In this document: in pieces, positions 25,698 to 34,397 of the stretch
Numbering within the stretch: position 1 is the stretch's first letter
Layout: the number at the start of each line of letters is the position of its first letter
Source: Armatimonadia bacterium
Lineage (GTDB): Bacteria > Armatimonadota > Zipacnadia > Zipacnadales > JABUFB01
DNA length: 47,983 nucleotides
NCBI GenBank assembly: GCA_039679385.1
Contig: JBDKVB010000051.1
Span: 1-47,983, forward strand
Direction: 5' to 3'
The notes under the pieces: model-generated
Database searches by the model: none
What the model was told of the DNA's origin: nothing
The model's input: the letters and a program-made list of their open reading frames with translations, nothing else
Made by a program: the position numbers and the translations under genes

Positions 25698-26246
25698 CTA
25701 ACTAGATGGCGCGGTGGCTATCCGGCCGACCATTTCCTGCAGCCAGCCCTGCAACGACCCGTCCATCACCCGGCCGAGGAGATGGACCCGCGCGCCACCC
25801 AGGATCTCGGGTACGAGCTTGAACTCAGCCACCACGGGCCTGCCGACGAGCCTGGCAAGTGCGCTTTGTAGGCGCTGCTGCTGCTCGGCATCCGGCTCCC
25901 AGGCGACCTCGACGAAGGCTCGGACCCGTCCCGCATCCTCATCCGCGAAGTCCGTGAAGACGTCCGAGGCACCGAGGAGAACCTCGGCTCGGTGCTTCTC
26001 CAGGAGCACGTCGAGAAGGCCGGCCACGGTTGTTGAAGGCGCCTCACCGGCGACCTTCCGCAGGAGATCGCGCTTCTCGGCCACTGTGATCCCCGGGTGC
26101 TGAAGGACTTCAAGGGTCCTCGGGTCGCGAGTGACGGCCTCCTGCAGCCGGGCCAACTCTTCACGCACCGGCTCCACCTGTCCAGCGTCAGCGGCCAGGC
26201 GGTAGACGGCAGCGACGTATCTTCGGATGAGAGTGCGGTCGATCAT
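25698..26246 (-). CDS. atpH: ATP synthase F1 subunit delta
   Basis: A 182-residue peripheral-stalk subunit linking the alpha subunit N-termini to subunit b. The N-terminal helical domain (IRRYVAAVYRLAADAGQ) and the C-terminal GGARVHLLGRVMDGSLQGWLQ are the family landmarks (usual form GG-ri-GD-iDgSv). Position between atpF and atpA is standard. Confidence 0.93.
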   Translation of the reverse strand: MIDRTLIRRYVAAVYRLAADAGQVEPVREELARLQEAVTRDPRTLEVLQHPGITVAEKRDLLRKVAGEAPSTTVAGLLDVLLEKHRAEVLLGASDVFTDFADEDAGRVRAFVEVAWEPDAEQQQRLQSALARLVGRPVVAEFKLVPEILGGARVHLLGRVMDGSLQGWLQEMVGRIATAPSS

Positions 26247-26297
26247 GAGTCTATCTCACAGTGGCGGACTGGTAACGGTCCCGGGTGCAAGGCGGAG

Positions 26298-26828
26298 CTA
26301 GGACCCCTGCTGCCCAGCCAGTTTCTCTACGTCGGCGATGAACTGGTCCATGAGTGCCCGGTGGCGCTCGTCGGTGAGAGTTGCCTGGAGCAGCCTGCGG
26401 GCCATGGCTGCGGCCGTATCGTTGGCTTCCTCACGCAACTGCTGGGAAGCCTCCTCGGCCTCTTTCACGGTCTGCGCACGGGCCAGCTTCTCGATGTCCC
26501 GGGCATGGTCACGGGCCGTCTTGCGCGTCTGTTCGGCATCCTGTGTCGCAGTGTGCTTGACGTCCTGGGCCTCATCCTGGGCGGCGGCGAGGAGTTCCTC
26601 GCGACGCGCAGCGATCTCGGCCCGTTCGGCGGCGGCACCGGCACGGTCGGACTCTGCGGCATCCAACTGCTCGTGGATGCGCTGGCGGCGCTGCTCGATG
26701 AACAAGCCGACGGGCTTGAACATGAAGCGCTTCATCAGCCACACCAGCAGCACGAAGCTGATGGTGTTGATCAGCAGCGCCGACGGTTGGATCCCGAGTT
26801 CCTTGATGATGTTCTGAAACTCTTGCAT
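26298..26828 (-). CDS. atpF: ATP synthase Fo subunit b
   Basis: A 176-residue peripheral stalk protein: an N-terminal transmembrane helix (ALLINTISFVLLVWLMKRF) followed by a long charged helix (residues about 40-170) that dimerises and binds delta. The cytosolic helix is rich in Ala, Arg, Glu and Gln as expected. ATG 26828 is chosen; an in-frame GTG two codons upstream (26834) is the alternative. Confidence 0.93.
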   Translation of the reverse strand: MQEFQNIIKELGIQPSALLINTISFVLLVWLMKRFMFKPVGLFIEQRRQRIHEQLDAAESDRAGAAAERAEIAARREELLAAAQDEAQDVKHTATQDAEQTRKTARDHARDIEKLARAQTVKEAEEASQQLREEANDTAAAMARRLLQATLTDERHRALMDQFIADVEKLAGQQGS

Positions 26829-26930
26829 GGTCACATTCTACCTATCGCTGCTCGATGGCGCCGATGAAGTCGCGGCGCGCTTTGTGGCTGCAGAAGAGGC
26901 ATGCAGCCACCGGTCACGCGTGACTGGGTT

Positions 26931-27200
26931 CTAGCCGCCGGCGGCTTTGCTCAGCACATCGACGACAGCCGGGAGCTTGCTGTAGAGCATGAAGAAGATC
27001 AGCAGCGCGTAGATGACCAGCGATTCGATCAGAGCCAGAGACAGGATCAGAGCGAAACGAATGTCACCGGCAGCATCCGGTTGGCGGGCGATGCCCTCCA
27101 TTGCCGCGGCTGCCGCGCGGCCCTGGCCAAGAGCGGCGCCGACAACAGCGATCGGCAGACCAAGTCCCACAGCAAGAGCGAGTGCAGCTCCGTAGAGCAT
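26931..27200 (-). CDS. atpE: ATP synthase Fo subunit c
   Basis: An 89-residue two-helix proteolipid of the rotor ring. The cytosolic loop is ARQPDA, and the ion-binding Glu is in the second helix, ALIESLVIY. A Gln (GQG in helix 1), Ser after the Glu and Tyr four residues on are shared with Na+-binding c subunits, but the Thr next to the Ser in those proteins is Leu here, so proton coupling is more likely. GAALGQG in helix 1 has Ala in place of one Gly of the GxGxGxG packing motif, which affects ring size. Confidence 0.95.
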   Translation of the reverse strand: MLYGAALALAVGLGLPIAVVGAALGQGRAAAAAMEGIARQPDAAGDIRFALILSLALIESLVIYALLIFFMLYSKLPAVVDVLSKAAGG

Positions 27201-27260
27201 TTGCGGCCTCCTTCTGGTGAAACGAGTAACCCGTCGTATTCAAGTGTCGAGTTGTACAGG

Positions 27261-28025
27261 TCAGGCGTCTGCGGACTGCGTCTCGGGCTCGTGTCCATGG
27301 GCTGAGCCGTGCTCCTCGGGCAGAGCGCCCGAGATGTAGGAGGCTGCCAGCATCATGAAGACCAGGGCCTGGACGAAGCTCACAAAGATGTGGAACAGGA
27401 CCATCGGGAACTGGATCGGGATCGGGACGTGAATGGCTGCGAAGATCCCGCTCGCCAGCACCACGAGCTGGGCAATGACCGTGTCCTCACCGAAGATGTT
27501 GCCGAACAAACGGATGGCCAGGGAGAGGACGCGTGCAAATTCCCCGATCACGTGGATGGGGATGTTCAGCGGGAACAGCCACCAGGGCTCTCCCACGAAG
27601 TGCATCAGGTAGTGCAGGCCCTGGGTGCGGAAGCCAAGGTACTGCACGTAGAGGATCGTCGGGATTGACAGGGCGAAGGTCATCGTGAGCGAAGCTGTGG
27701 GCGAGATGAAGCCAGGGACCACGCCGAACAGGTTCAGCCCCGCGACGTAGATGAAGATCGTACCCAGGAAGGGTGCGAACCTCTCTCCCCCCGGTCCCAT
27801 GGTGGACCTGCAGAAGTTCTCGAAGCTCTCAAAGGCCCACTCCCAGACGACCTGCCAGCCATTGGTTGCCCGAAGGTCCATGCGCCGCGTGCCGGCACGG
27901 ACCATCAGCAGGATCAGACCGATGACGATCCAGGCCGACAGCACATTGACGGTGAGGTAGGGCCGTAGCTGGGCCGGCTCCAGGTTCACGAGAAAGTTGA
28001 CCCAAGTGGCCAGATGCTCTTCCAT
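27261..28025 (-). CDS. atpB: ATP synthase Fo subunit a
   Basis: A 254-residue membrane stator with the ion half-channels. The essential Arg lies in LSLAIRLFGNIFGED, and VPIPIQFPMVLFHIFVSFVQALVFMML supplies the last two helices with the conserved Gln. The tail is His/Glu-rich (EEHGSAHGHEPE). ATG 28025 (MEEHLATW) is chosen since a start further upstream would add a basic, non-conserved extension. Confidence 0.94.
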   Translation of the reverse strand: MEEHLATWVNFLVNLEPAQLRPYLTVNVLSAWIVIGLILLMVRAGTRRMDLRATNGWQVVWEWAFESFENFCRSTMGPGGERFAPFLGTIFIYVAGLNLFGVVPGFISPTASLTMTFALSIPTILYVQYLGFRTQGLHYLMHFVGEPWWLFPLNIPIHVIGEFARVLSLAIRLFGNIFGEDTVIAQLVVLASGIFAAIHVPIPIQFPMVLFHIFVSFVQALVFMMLAASYISGALPEEHGSAHGHEPETQSADA

Positions 28026-28118
28026 GGCAATCCCGCGTCTGCGATAAAGAGGCTTCGGCGCTCTGACTTCCGGGAGAGAACTCGCCGGTGCAGTGCGTCG
28101 CAAGGGATACGACGTCGG

Positions 28119-28523
28119 TTAGCTTACTGCAGTTCTGTTATTGACACGCGCACCGAGGGTCTTGAGCACGATCACTGCGATCGGCAGCAAGTACCCGGCG
28201 GCAGCAGGTATGATCAGGTTCGGCGTCCATGTGACCACGAGATAGATGGCGATCCCGGCGAGGACAAACTTGGCGACGAAGGCCAAGCCGTAGGGCCAGC
28301 GCAGCGGTGGGATCTCTTCGGGGACGCGTGCCAGGCGCTCAACGACCAACACCGTAACCGACAGCGTCAACAACCCTGCAACAACGCCCCCCAGGAAACC
28401 GAGGGCGACGTCCGCCCCTCTATCTACCCACAGGCCACAGGCTATAAGGAGGGCCGTGACCGACGTCGTTGCGCAGGTTCTCCGAAAGAAGCCGATGCTC
28501 CCGCCCGGCACGCTTGTCCTCAA
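28119..28523 (-). CDS. atpI: AtpI-like ATP synthase assembly protein
   Basis: A 134-residue membrane protein with four predicted transmembrane helices, in the place and size of AtpI (ATP synthase I chain), which helps assemble the c ring. Sequence conservation in this family is low and the call rests largely on position between atpZ and atpB. Its start overlaps the atpZ stop by four bases (ATGA-type). Confidence 0.75.
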   Translation of the reverse strand: MRTSVPGGSIGFFRRTCATTSVTALLIACGLWVDRGADVALGFLGGVVAGLLTLSVTVLVVERLARVPEEIPPLRWPYGLAFVAKFVLAGIAIYLVVTWTPNLIIPAAAGYLLPIAVIVLKTLGARVNNRTAVS

Positions 28524-28735
28524 TGCCCCTTCATGGCGCGGAACAGCTCAACAAAGCCCGCAACCGTGCCGAGGATAAAGCCGACGATGGTGAAGGCCGG
28601 CTCGGTGTTCAGATGCTTGTCCAACCATGCGCCGGCCCCTGCGCCGATGCCGACACAGAGGGCCAGGGTAATCCCGACCGTGCTGAGCCTCAGGGCGTCG
28701 CGATAGGAGCTCGATGGATCCGGCAAGGTAACCAC
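28520..28735 (-). CDS. atpZ: AtpZ-like F1Fo ATPase accessory protein
   Basis: A 71-residue protein with two transmembrane helices (STVGITLALCVGIGAGAGAWLD and FTIVGFILGTVAGFVELFR). The WLDK-h-ln-t-P and second-helix GTVAGF pattern fits the F0F1-ATPase subunit (AtpZ/AtpQ) family. Start is GTG, only about nine bases from the predicted transcription start, so the mRNA has a very short leader. First gene of the operon; the downstream order IBEFHAGDC is canonical. Confidence 0.82.
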   Translation of the reverse strand: MVTLPDPSSSYRDALRLSTVGITLALCVGIGAGAGAWLDKHLNTEPAFTIVGFILGTVAGFVELFRAMKGH

Positions 28736-28750
28736 CCACTGGTCCCGGTA

Positions 28751-28779
28751 AGTTTACTCAGGCAAGGGAGGGTTGTCAA
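28751..28779 (-). promoter_or_regulatory. Promoter of the ATP synthase operon
   Basis: On the minus strand TTGACA (28774-28779), a perfect -35 box, and TAAACT (28751-28756) with a 17-base spacer. It shares its -35 bases with the divergent gntR promoter. Confidence 0.72.
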
Positions 28780-28802
28780 GAGAAGAGTAGATTGACTATA
28801 CT
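28773..28802 (+). promoter_or_regulatory. Promoter of the GntR regulator gene
   Basis: TTGTCA (28773-28778) and TATACT (28797-28802) with an 18-base spacer. The heptamer TTGTCAA reads as a -35 box in both directions, so this promoter and that of the ATP synthase operon cannot easily be occupied at the same time. Confidence 0.6.
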
Positions 28803-28902
28803 GAATATGCGGAGTGGTCTGAGTAGAACCTCAAGACGCTCCGGCCTCGTCGAGAATCCCGGGTGCCGGAGGCCCGTACAGCCATTGGAGTTGTGGGCAC
28901 AG

Positions 28903-29670
28903 ATGACACAGTACCGTATGCCGAAGCTCTCACCACAGGACAGCCGACCGCTGTACACGCAGATCATGAGCGTGCTTGAACGCGGGATACGTTCGGGTCG
29001 TCTAGAGCCTGGTGACCAGTTGCCGACTCAGGAGGCGCTGGCAGAGCACTTCGGTGTGAGCCTCGCACCGATCAAGCAGGCGCTGCGGGAACTGGAGGAC
29101 CGTGGCATCATCGCAACTCGTCAGGGACGCGGGACCTATGTTCTTGACGCCACGCCCTTGAGTGAGGAAGTCATCGACGCCAACCGGATTCCGCATTTCA
29201 GCCGCGACATCCGGGAGCGCGGCGGGGTTCCGAGCTCGAACCTGCTGAGCATGGAGCTGGTCGATGCTGAGGCCTGCCCCGAGGTGGCCGCGGAATTGCA
29301 CGAAGGCGCCGGAGCCAAGCTACTTCGCATCGAGCGCGTGCGACTGGCGGATGAGGAGGCCCTGTGCCTCCAGACCGGCTACTTCGCCGAGCACATGGTG
29401 CCGGGTCTGATCGAGCGCGGACTCGGCGAGCAGGAATCCCTCACAGAGGTGCTGCGGGCCGAGTATGGAATCACCGTGGCGGTGTCGCGGCAGAAGATCT
29501 CGGCAACCGCGGCGACCGCACATGACACGAAGTGGCTTCCGGTCAAGGTAGGTGAGCCCTTGCTGCTTGTCGAACGTACCTCCTATCTTAGCAACAACCA
29601 GCCGGTTGAGTTCGTGATCGACCGGCGGCTGCCGAAGTTCAACTTTGTCGTTTGGCTGCGCCGACAGTAG
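28903..29670 (+). CDS. GntR/HutC-family transcriptional regulator with UTRA domain
   Basis: A 255-residue DNA-binding protein. The winged helix at about 15-85 has the GntR signature (PLYTQIMSVLERGIRSGRLEPGDQLPTQ split over two helices, then EALAEHFGVS and RQGRGTYV). Residues about 100-250 form a UTRA ligand-binding domain (RIERVRLADEEALCLQTGYF, LLLVERTSY, PVEFVIDRR). UTRA regulators sense small molecules such as sugar phosphates. The ATG at 28903 is chosen; a later ATG at 28918 is possible. It is divergent from the atp operon with overlapping promoters, but sugar or stress targets are equally possible. Confidence 0.9.
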   Translation: MTQYRMPKLSPQDSRPLYTQIMSVLERGIRSGRLEPGDQLPTQEALAEHFGVSLAPIKQALRELEDRGIIATRQGRGTYVLDATPLSEEVIDANRIPHFSRDIRERGGVPSSNLLSMELVDAEACPEVAAELHEGAGAKLLRIERVRLADEEALCLQTGYFAEHMVPGLIERGLGEQESLTEVLRAEYGITVAVSRQKISATAATAHDTKWLPVKVGEPLLLVERTSYLSNNQPVEFVIDRRLPKFNFVVWLRRQ

Positions 29671-29725
29671 GGTAGGCAGACAAGGGTCAGGCTCCCGACC
29701 ACAAGGTGGAGTCCCGGACTTTACT

Positions 29726-30550
29726 ATGAAGAACATCCTGGTTGGTTACGACAATTCCCGGTGGGCGCTGGTTGCGCTGGAGCAGGCTATTGGCCTTGCC
29801 AGCGGGCTACATGCACGCCTGCATCTTCTGCAGGCGGTGGAGCCGGCAGGACCTGCGGCCGAAGTGGCCGACGTGGCTCCCAGCGAGGACCCGCTGAGCT
29901 ACATGGACCGCATGGACGCGATGATGACGGAGGACGATACGCCTTCGCTGCACGATGAGGACCTGTCGGCTGCGGCCCGGATGTGTGAGGAGGCCGGTGT
30001 CCACTGTGTCCAGCACCGGCAGAGCGGGCTGGCAGTGCGAGTGCTGCGCGAGTACTCGCCGGCAATGGACCTGGTGGTGCTGGGTCGACGCGGCACAGTC
30101 GGCCGGAGACTTGTGGGAAGCACAGCCTCGAGCGTGATCTCCAGGCCCATCGTCCCGACCTTGCTTTGTCGCGATGAACAGGTGGCCTGGCGCCGCCTGC
30201 TGTTAGTGTTCGAGAACTCGGTGACGGGTGGCCGGGCCGTCAAGGTCGCCGGGACCTTGGCCTCCGAGCTTAACCTGGGGCTGGACGTGGTGATTGCCGA
30301 CAGCGACCGCGAGCGCGGCAGACGGGTCGGAGAGCAGGCAAAGATGGCGCTGCGTGCCTACCACGTTGAGGGGGAGTTCATCCACCACGAAGGTCGCATC
30401 GTGGAGGCTCTCCAGAGCGCCGCGCTGCAACTGCAAAGCTCCGTCGTTATCGTTCCGCAGGGCCGGACCTGCCCGTGGCCCTGGTCACGCGCTGAAGCGG
30501 TTCGCGCCGCCATCGAGTTCCCCACTGCGCTGGCACTGGTGGTCCCTTGA
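29726..30550 (+). CDS. Universal stress protein, tandem UspA domains
   Basis: A 274-residue protein with two UspA units. The first (residues 1-150) starts MKNILVGYDNSRWA and has the nucleotide-loop region VLGRRGTVGRRLVGSTAS; the spacing between its second and last Gly is seven residues rather than the usual nine, so ATP binding is uncertain. The second unit (from WRRLLLVFENS) is more divergent and lacks the loop. Follows the gntR gene by 55 bases on the same strand. A convergent gene lies 59 bases downstream. Confidence 0.85.
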   Translation: MKNILVGYDNSRWALVALEQAIGLASGLHARLHLLQAVEPAGPAAEVADVAPSEDPLSYMDRMDAMMTEDDTPSLHDEDLSAAARMCEEAGVHCVQHRQSGLAVRVLREYSPAMDLVVLGRRGTVGRRLVGSTASSVISRPIVPTLLCRDEQVAWRRLLLVFENSVTGGRAVKVAGTLASELNLGLDVVIADSDRERGRRVGEQAKMALRAYHVEGEFIHHEGRIVEALQSAALQLQSSVVIVPQGRTCPWPWSRAEAVRAAIEFPTALALVVP

Positions 30551-30609
30551 GGCAGGAATCGCCCCGACTAGAGGGCTGGTGGGAAGCGCCGTGAGGTTGC
30601 GCTGCGGCG

Positions 30610-33411
30610 CTACTGCAGCAACTGCTCGAAGGGCACGACTTCGCCTTTGCGTTGCATCGCCACGTGGGCAGGCTCGTAGCAGCCATAGAAGGGGACGTTG
30701 AGGTCGATCCACAGGCACAGGCGCTGCAGGTCCTCGGGCGGCAGCTTCACGTCATGGTGGCCCGTTAGGAGCATGCGCACAAGGCCGCTGCTGCGTGCAC
30801 CGAATTGCCCGGGCGTCGTCTCCGGAATCCACTCTCCCCCATTTACGCTGTCGAACCACGGAACGTACTTCTTCTGCGCGAGGCTCCGGTAGGAGCGTGT
30901 GAAGGGATCCTTGTCGCTTGCGAAGTCCCCGGTGAGCGGGAGCTTCTGCCCGCTGCCTCCCGGCTGGTGACAGGTCACGCAGTGGCGGTCGAGGACCGGC
31001 TGCACCAGGCGCTGGTAGGAGAAGGGACGGGTGCCCTCAGGACCGGCGACAGGCTGGGACGGTTCGCGCAAAGTGGCCTGGGCACGGCGGTTCGCAGGCG
31101 CGGTCTGACGCGGCTCATGGCAGCCGATGCAGGAGCGCACTTCGCCGGGTTGCAGGTAGGCAAGACTGCGCATCGTCTGGACCGCCATGCCCTTCTCGTC
31201 TAGGGCCTGGAAGTAGAGCGGCACACGAGCCGGCGCGACGAAGTTGGCAGAGCCATCCTCCTCGACGGGCACCGTTCCGATCACCGCACGGGCGCTGATC
31301 TGCCGGGCCACACTCATCTTCGGGTCGTCCGCGGCGTAGGTTGTCTTCGGCAGGATCTGCACCAGGCGCAGCCACTTCACCCGGACGGCAGGCAGTGCGG
31401 CCACGCTGTCGTAGACATTCAGCAGCATCATCCGGCCCCAGGAGGGCTGGTCGTCGCGTGGCGCCGGGTAGCGGAAGCCCGTCGGCGAAGTCTGCACGGG
31501 AGCCGCGCTCTCGATGCTGATCGTGGGATCACGGTAGATCAGCTCGCGGTTGCCGAAGCGGTCCTGGAGGTAGACGCCCAGGGTCACCGAGTGTGCTGCG
31601 GACTGCGTCGACCACCGTGGACTGTAGGAGGTCAGCCAGAAGTCGTCGCTCAGAGGCCAGGGAGTTGTGTAGGCCGACGAGGGATAGCCCTCGGCCTCGG
31701 GAAAGGCGACCTCAGGAGTCAGGCGCTCCAGGGGTGCAGAACCATCGAAGCCCAGAAGCGGATTGAGGAGAGCCAGCGAACCGTAGGCATAGCCATGGTG
31801 CGCTCCGGCGACGGCCATCAATCGCGGGGAATCCGGCACCGGCCGTACATGCCACAGGCCCCAGGGCTTGCGCTCGTGGTTGTACTGCCCGTAGATTGCC
31901 ATCGCGCCGGAACCGTCCGGGCGGCATTGCCAGAGGCTGTGCGAGAGGTTTGTGTGGCGGTCGACGTAGTCCCAGCGGGTGTAGAGAATCGAGCCGTCGT
32001 GGCCGACGGCCGGGAGCCACTCGTGGGTCTCGTGATCGGAGAGTCGCTGGAGTCCTGAGCCGTCGGCGCGCATGCGATGCAGGGTGTAGGTGGGCACCGG
32101 TCGCCCGCTGCAGCGGGTCTCTCCCCCACGCCGCGTGGACATGAAGACGAGGTCACCGTCGGGCAGCCAGCAAGGGTGGAGGTCGTCGTAGGGGCCCTCG
32201 GTGAGCTGCCGCAGGTCGGTGCCGTCGAGGTTCACGCGGAACAGGTGGAAGCGGAACCTGGCTTCGCGGGTGAAGCTGAGTTTGCGGTTGGCCTCGCCCT
32301 GGGCGTAGGCAAAGAGCACAGTGCGACCCTCCGGAGACAGCGACGGCGTGAGGAAGTTGCCGGGAGGCAGCGCGTCGCCGATCACGTCTCGCAGGCGTGG
32401 CTCACCGAAGGCGTCCTCCAACGCGAACAGCCCACCGCCGGGTCGCTGGAGACTGCCGAAGTACTGGTCGCACATGTGGGCCAGCACGCCTGGCTCGCGC
32501 TTGACGAAGAGAAGGTCGCGGAAGGTCAGCAGCGGATTGGAGAAGGCGACCTGCCGCAGGACTTCGCGGGCCGAGTAGTACAGGTCACGCTGCGACTCGC
32601 TGGAGGCCTTGCCCTGGCGATCGAGGGACTGTGCGGCGGTCTCCAACTCCTGCAGCCGCGCTGTCAGGGCCGTGCGAGGGTTGGGATCCCGCTCGCGGAA
32701 GAGGGCCAGTAGCTTCTGCGCACGGGTGAGAACCTGGCGGCTGAGGTCGATGGTATACCGGGCTCCGCTGTCGGCCTTGCCGATGCCGTGGGAGACGGAG
32801 GATCGACCCGCGCTGCTCTGGTCGGCAGGTCGTTTCAGGGCGATGTTGCGTGCGGGATCGTTGGTCGGGTAGACTTCGACTTCGTCCAGGTGGAAGGAGT
32901 TCTTGCCGGGGAGTTGGCAGCGCACCCAACGGGCCTCGACCTGCTTACCGCGCAGGTCAAGGAGCAGGGGCTTGCCATCCCTGGCACCTCCGAAGGCGGG
33001 CCCGGTGTGCTCGAAGATCGGCTTCCAGGTGATGCTGTCGGTGGAGACGAGGACCAGCATGCCCTTGGAGCGGTCCATCAGCCCCTGGGATTCGTTGCGG
33101 TTGTAGAGGAGGAGATGGTCGAGGACGAAGGCCTGGCCAAGGTCGACCTGCCACCAGGGCTTCTCCGAGTTGGTGGTGTGGAAGCCGTAGGAGCCCGTCT
33201 TCTTGCCGTCCACGGCTCCGGCTGCGTCGTCGTAGGTCGCCGCGCCCTGGATCTCGCCGGAAGGATTGGGAGGGAGCAGACTGAGGCCGGCGTCGCGGTC
33301 CCACTCGGCATGCAACTCGGCGCGGAGTGACTCGGCGATCGGCACCGCGGGGTTGGCACGGACAGTGCAGCACAAGGCGAGCAGACACGGGACCCACAGG
33401 TGGCGCCACAT
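30610..33411 (-). CDS. Secreted F5/8C-domain protein with TolB-like propeller and two c-type haem motifs (hydrazine synthase alpha-like)
   Basis: A 933-residue exported protein. The ATG at 33411 follows GGAGGACTGACG and opens a signal peptide (MWRHLWVPCLLALCCTVRA). Residues about 45-215 form an F5/8 type C (discoidin) carbohydrate-binding domain (WWQVDLGQAFVLDHLLLYN). A long middle part with repeated DG-blades (LHPCWLPDGDLVFMSTRRGG, RMRADGSGLQRLS) is a TolB/WD40-like propeller of the type seen in hydrazine synthase alpha and its many non-anammox relatives. Two CxxCH motifs (CIGCH at 761-765, CVTCH at 811-815) lie in the C-terminal cytochrome part. It may be a polysaccharide-associated electron-transfer protein. 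There are no anammox partners, so hydrazine synthesis is not implied. Confidence 0.82.
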   Translation of the reverse strand: MWRHLWVPCLLALCCTVRANPAVPIAESLRAELHAEWDRDAGLSLLPPNPSGEIQGAATYDDAAGAVDGKKTGSYGFHTTNSEKPWWQVDLGQAFVLDHLLLYNRNESQGLMDRSKGMLVLVSTDSITWKPIFEHTGPAFGGARDGKPLLLDLRGKQVEARWVRCQLPGKNSFHLDEVEVYPTNDPARNIALKRPADQSSAGRSSVSHGIGKADSGARYTIDLSRQVLTRAQKLLALFRERDPNPRTALTARLQELETAAQSLDRQGKASSESQRDLYYSAREVLRQVAFSNPLLTFRDLLFVKREPGVLAHMCDQYFGSLQRPGGGLFALEDAFGEPRLRDVIGDALPPGNFLTPSLSPEGRTVLFAYAQGEANRKLSFTREARFRFHLFRVNLDGTDLRQLTEGPYDDLHPCWLPDGDLVFMSTRRGGETRCSGRPVPTYTLHRMRADGSGLQRLSDHETHEWLPAVGHDGSILYTRWDYVDRHTNLSHSLWQCRPDGSGAMAIYGQYNHERKPWGLWHVRPVPDSPRLMAVAGAHHGYAYGSLALLNPLLGFDGSAPLERLTPEVAFPEAEGYPSSAYTTPWPLSDDFWLTSYSPRWSTQSAAHSVTLGVYLQDRFGNRELIYRDPTISIESAAPVQTSPTGFRYPAPRDDQPSWGRMMLLNVYDSVAALPAVRVKWLRLVQILPKTTYAADDPKMSVARQISARAVIGTVPVEEDGSANFVAPARVPLYFQALDEKGMAVQTMRSLAYLQPGEVRSCIGCHEPRQTAPANRRAQATLREPSQPVAGPEGTRPFSYQRLVQPVLDRHCVTCHQPGGSGQKLPLTGDFASDKDPFTRSYRSLAQKKYVPWFDSVNGGEWIPETTPGQFGARSSGLVRMLLTGHHDVKLPPEDLQRLCLWIDLNVPFYGCYEPAHVAMQRKGEVVPFEQLLQ

Positions 33412-33521
33412 CGTCAGTCCTCCAGCCCGAGACGCCTGGACTCCGCGGAAGGGTGCTGGAGAGACCTTCTTCCCGAGAGGTGACATTCCTTCTCGCGGGG
33501 GAAGCGCTGCAGGCAGACAGC

Positions 33522-33551
33522 AACACGCCCGCCGGTGAGGGCGGGCGTGTT
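33522..33551 (-). terminator. Strong hairpin between pseudopilin and cytochrome genes
   Basis: AACACGCCCGCC (33522-33533) pairs perfectly over 12 bases with GGCGGGCGTGTT (33540-33551) around a six-base loop. On the minus strand it is followed by TTGCTGTCTG, a poor T tract. It probably ends or attenuates the pilin transcript. Confidence 0.6.
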
Positions 33552-33609
33552 CGGGCAAGCTAGGATGGCACTTGGCGAAGGGCCACCGAGAGCGGCGGCC
33601 TCGTCGCGC

Positions 33610-34284
33610 TTACTGCCGGTCCCACAGGTAAGTGCGGTTGACGTCGGAGAGGGCTGTGACGGTCTCCCACTTGACGTGCCCGTCGGCATACGCGCAGTTC
33701 AACCCGCCGTTGTGCCAGGGCCACGTGGTCTCGTTGGCACTACCGTTGATGTAGGTGATACCATTGGCGTTGGTCATGACCGAGCCGACGGCATGGCGAG
33801 CACAGTAGTGCTGGTACCAGGCGTTGTTGGACTCCGCCAAGATCACGGTCTCTGCCGGTGCCGTGAAGCTGGCCAACATCGTGCCGCCGCTCCAGCCTTC
33901 CTGGAAGACGTGCGTCATCGGCATCTGATAGCGGGTGTTCTGCAGGCTTCCCGGCCACTTGCCGGCAAGCTGGGACGTGATGTCGATGTTCTGTGAGGGA
34001 CACGCGAAGATCTGGCGGTTCTTCACGTAGGGGAGGATCTTGTCAGCCCAGATGATGCGTCCGGCCGGGTAGGTGTTGCCATCGTCGTAGCAACTGGCGA
34101 ACTTCTCGTCGTAGTCCTGCAGGTACATCATGTGAGCGAGGGCGAGCTGCTTGACGTTGGAAGAACAGGAAGACTGCCGCGCCTTTTCTCGTGCGCGCGC
34201 AAAGACCGGGAAGAGGATGGCTGCAAGGATGGCGATGATGGCGATCACGACCAGCAGTTCAATCAGCGTGAAGCCACGGCGCAT
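33610..34284 (-). CDS. Type II secretion/pilin-like protein (prepilin N-terminus, H-X9-DG C-terminus)
   Basis: A 224-residue pseudopilin. The leader MRRG is cut before [20 protein letters not shown], with Glu at +5 of the mature protein. The following [15 protein letters not shown] is the form common in Armatimonadota. Near the C-terminus H191 and DG201-202 make the H-X9-DG motif typical of the DUF1559-type pilins. Several Cys in the globular part (40, 65, 95, 161, 197) could form disulfides. A good promoter lies upstream and a hairpin downstream, so it is a single-gene unit. Confidence 0.92.
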   Translation of the reverse strand: MRRGFTLIELLVVIAIIAILAAILFPVFARAREKARQSSCSSNVKQLALAHMMYLQDYDEKFASCYDDGNTYPAGRIIWADKILPYVKNRQIFACPSQNIDITSQLAGKWPGSLQNTRYQMPMTHVFQEGWSGGTMLASFTAPAETVILAESNNAWYQHYCARHAVGSVMTNANGITYINGSANETTWPWHNGGLNCAYADGHVKWETVTALSDVNRTYLWDRQ

Positions 34285-34368
34285 GTGGGATCGACCTCCT
34301 GATGCTGGTTGTCAAGGCCGCCAGGGGGACTTCACGGTTACCCCCCCCACAGCGGCTTTTGCACGAAG

Positions 34369-34397
34369 ATCATAGCTGGTGTTGACAAATAGTGCAA
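34369..34397 (-). promoter_or_regulatory. Promoter of the pseudopilin gene
   Basis: On the minus strand TTGCAC (34392-34397) and TATGAT (34369-34374) with a 17-base spacer. The leader of about 80 bases contains a run of eight G (C run at 34341-34348 on the plus strand). Confidence 0.68.

Noticed and set aside
30585-30611. AGCGCCG/CGGCGCT hairpin between the convergent usp and cytochrome genes as terminator
   Set aside because: Seven base pairs without a T tract, overlapping a stop codon; too weak to call.
30610-33411. Hydrazine synthase (anammox) assignment
   Set aside because: Only the alpha-like propeller and haem motifs are shared; no beta/gamma subunits or other anammox genes are present, and such homologues are common outside anammox bacteria.
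34341-34348. Run of eight C before the pseudopilin as a phase-variation tract
   Set aside because: It lies in the predicted leader, not the coding frame, and does not fall in the promoter spacer; one tract of eight in GC-rich DNA is weak evidence.
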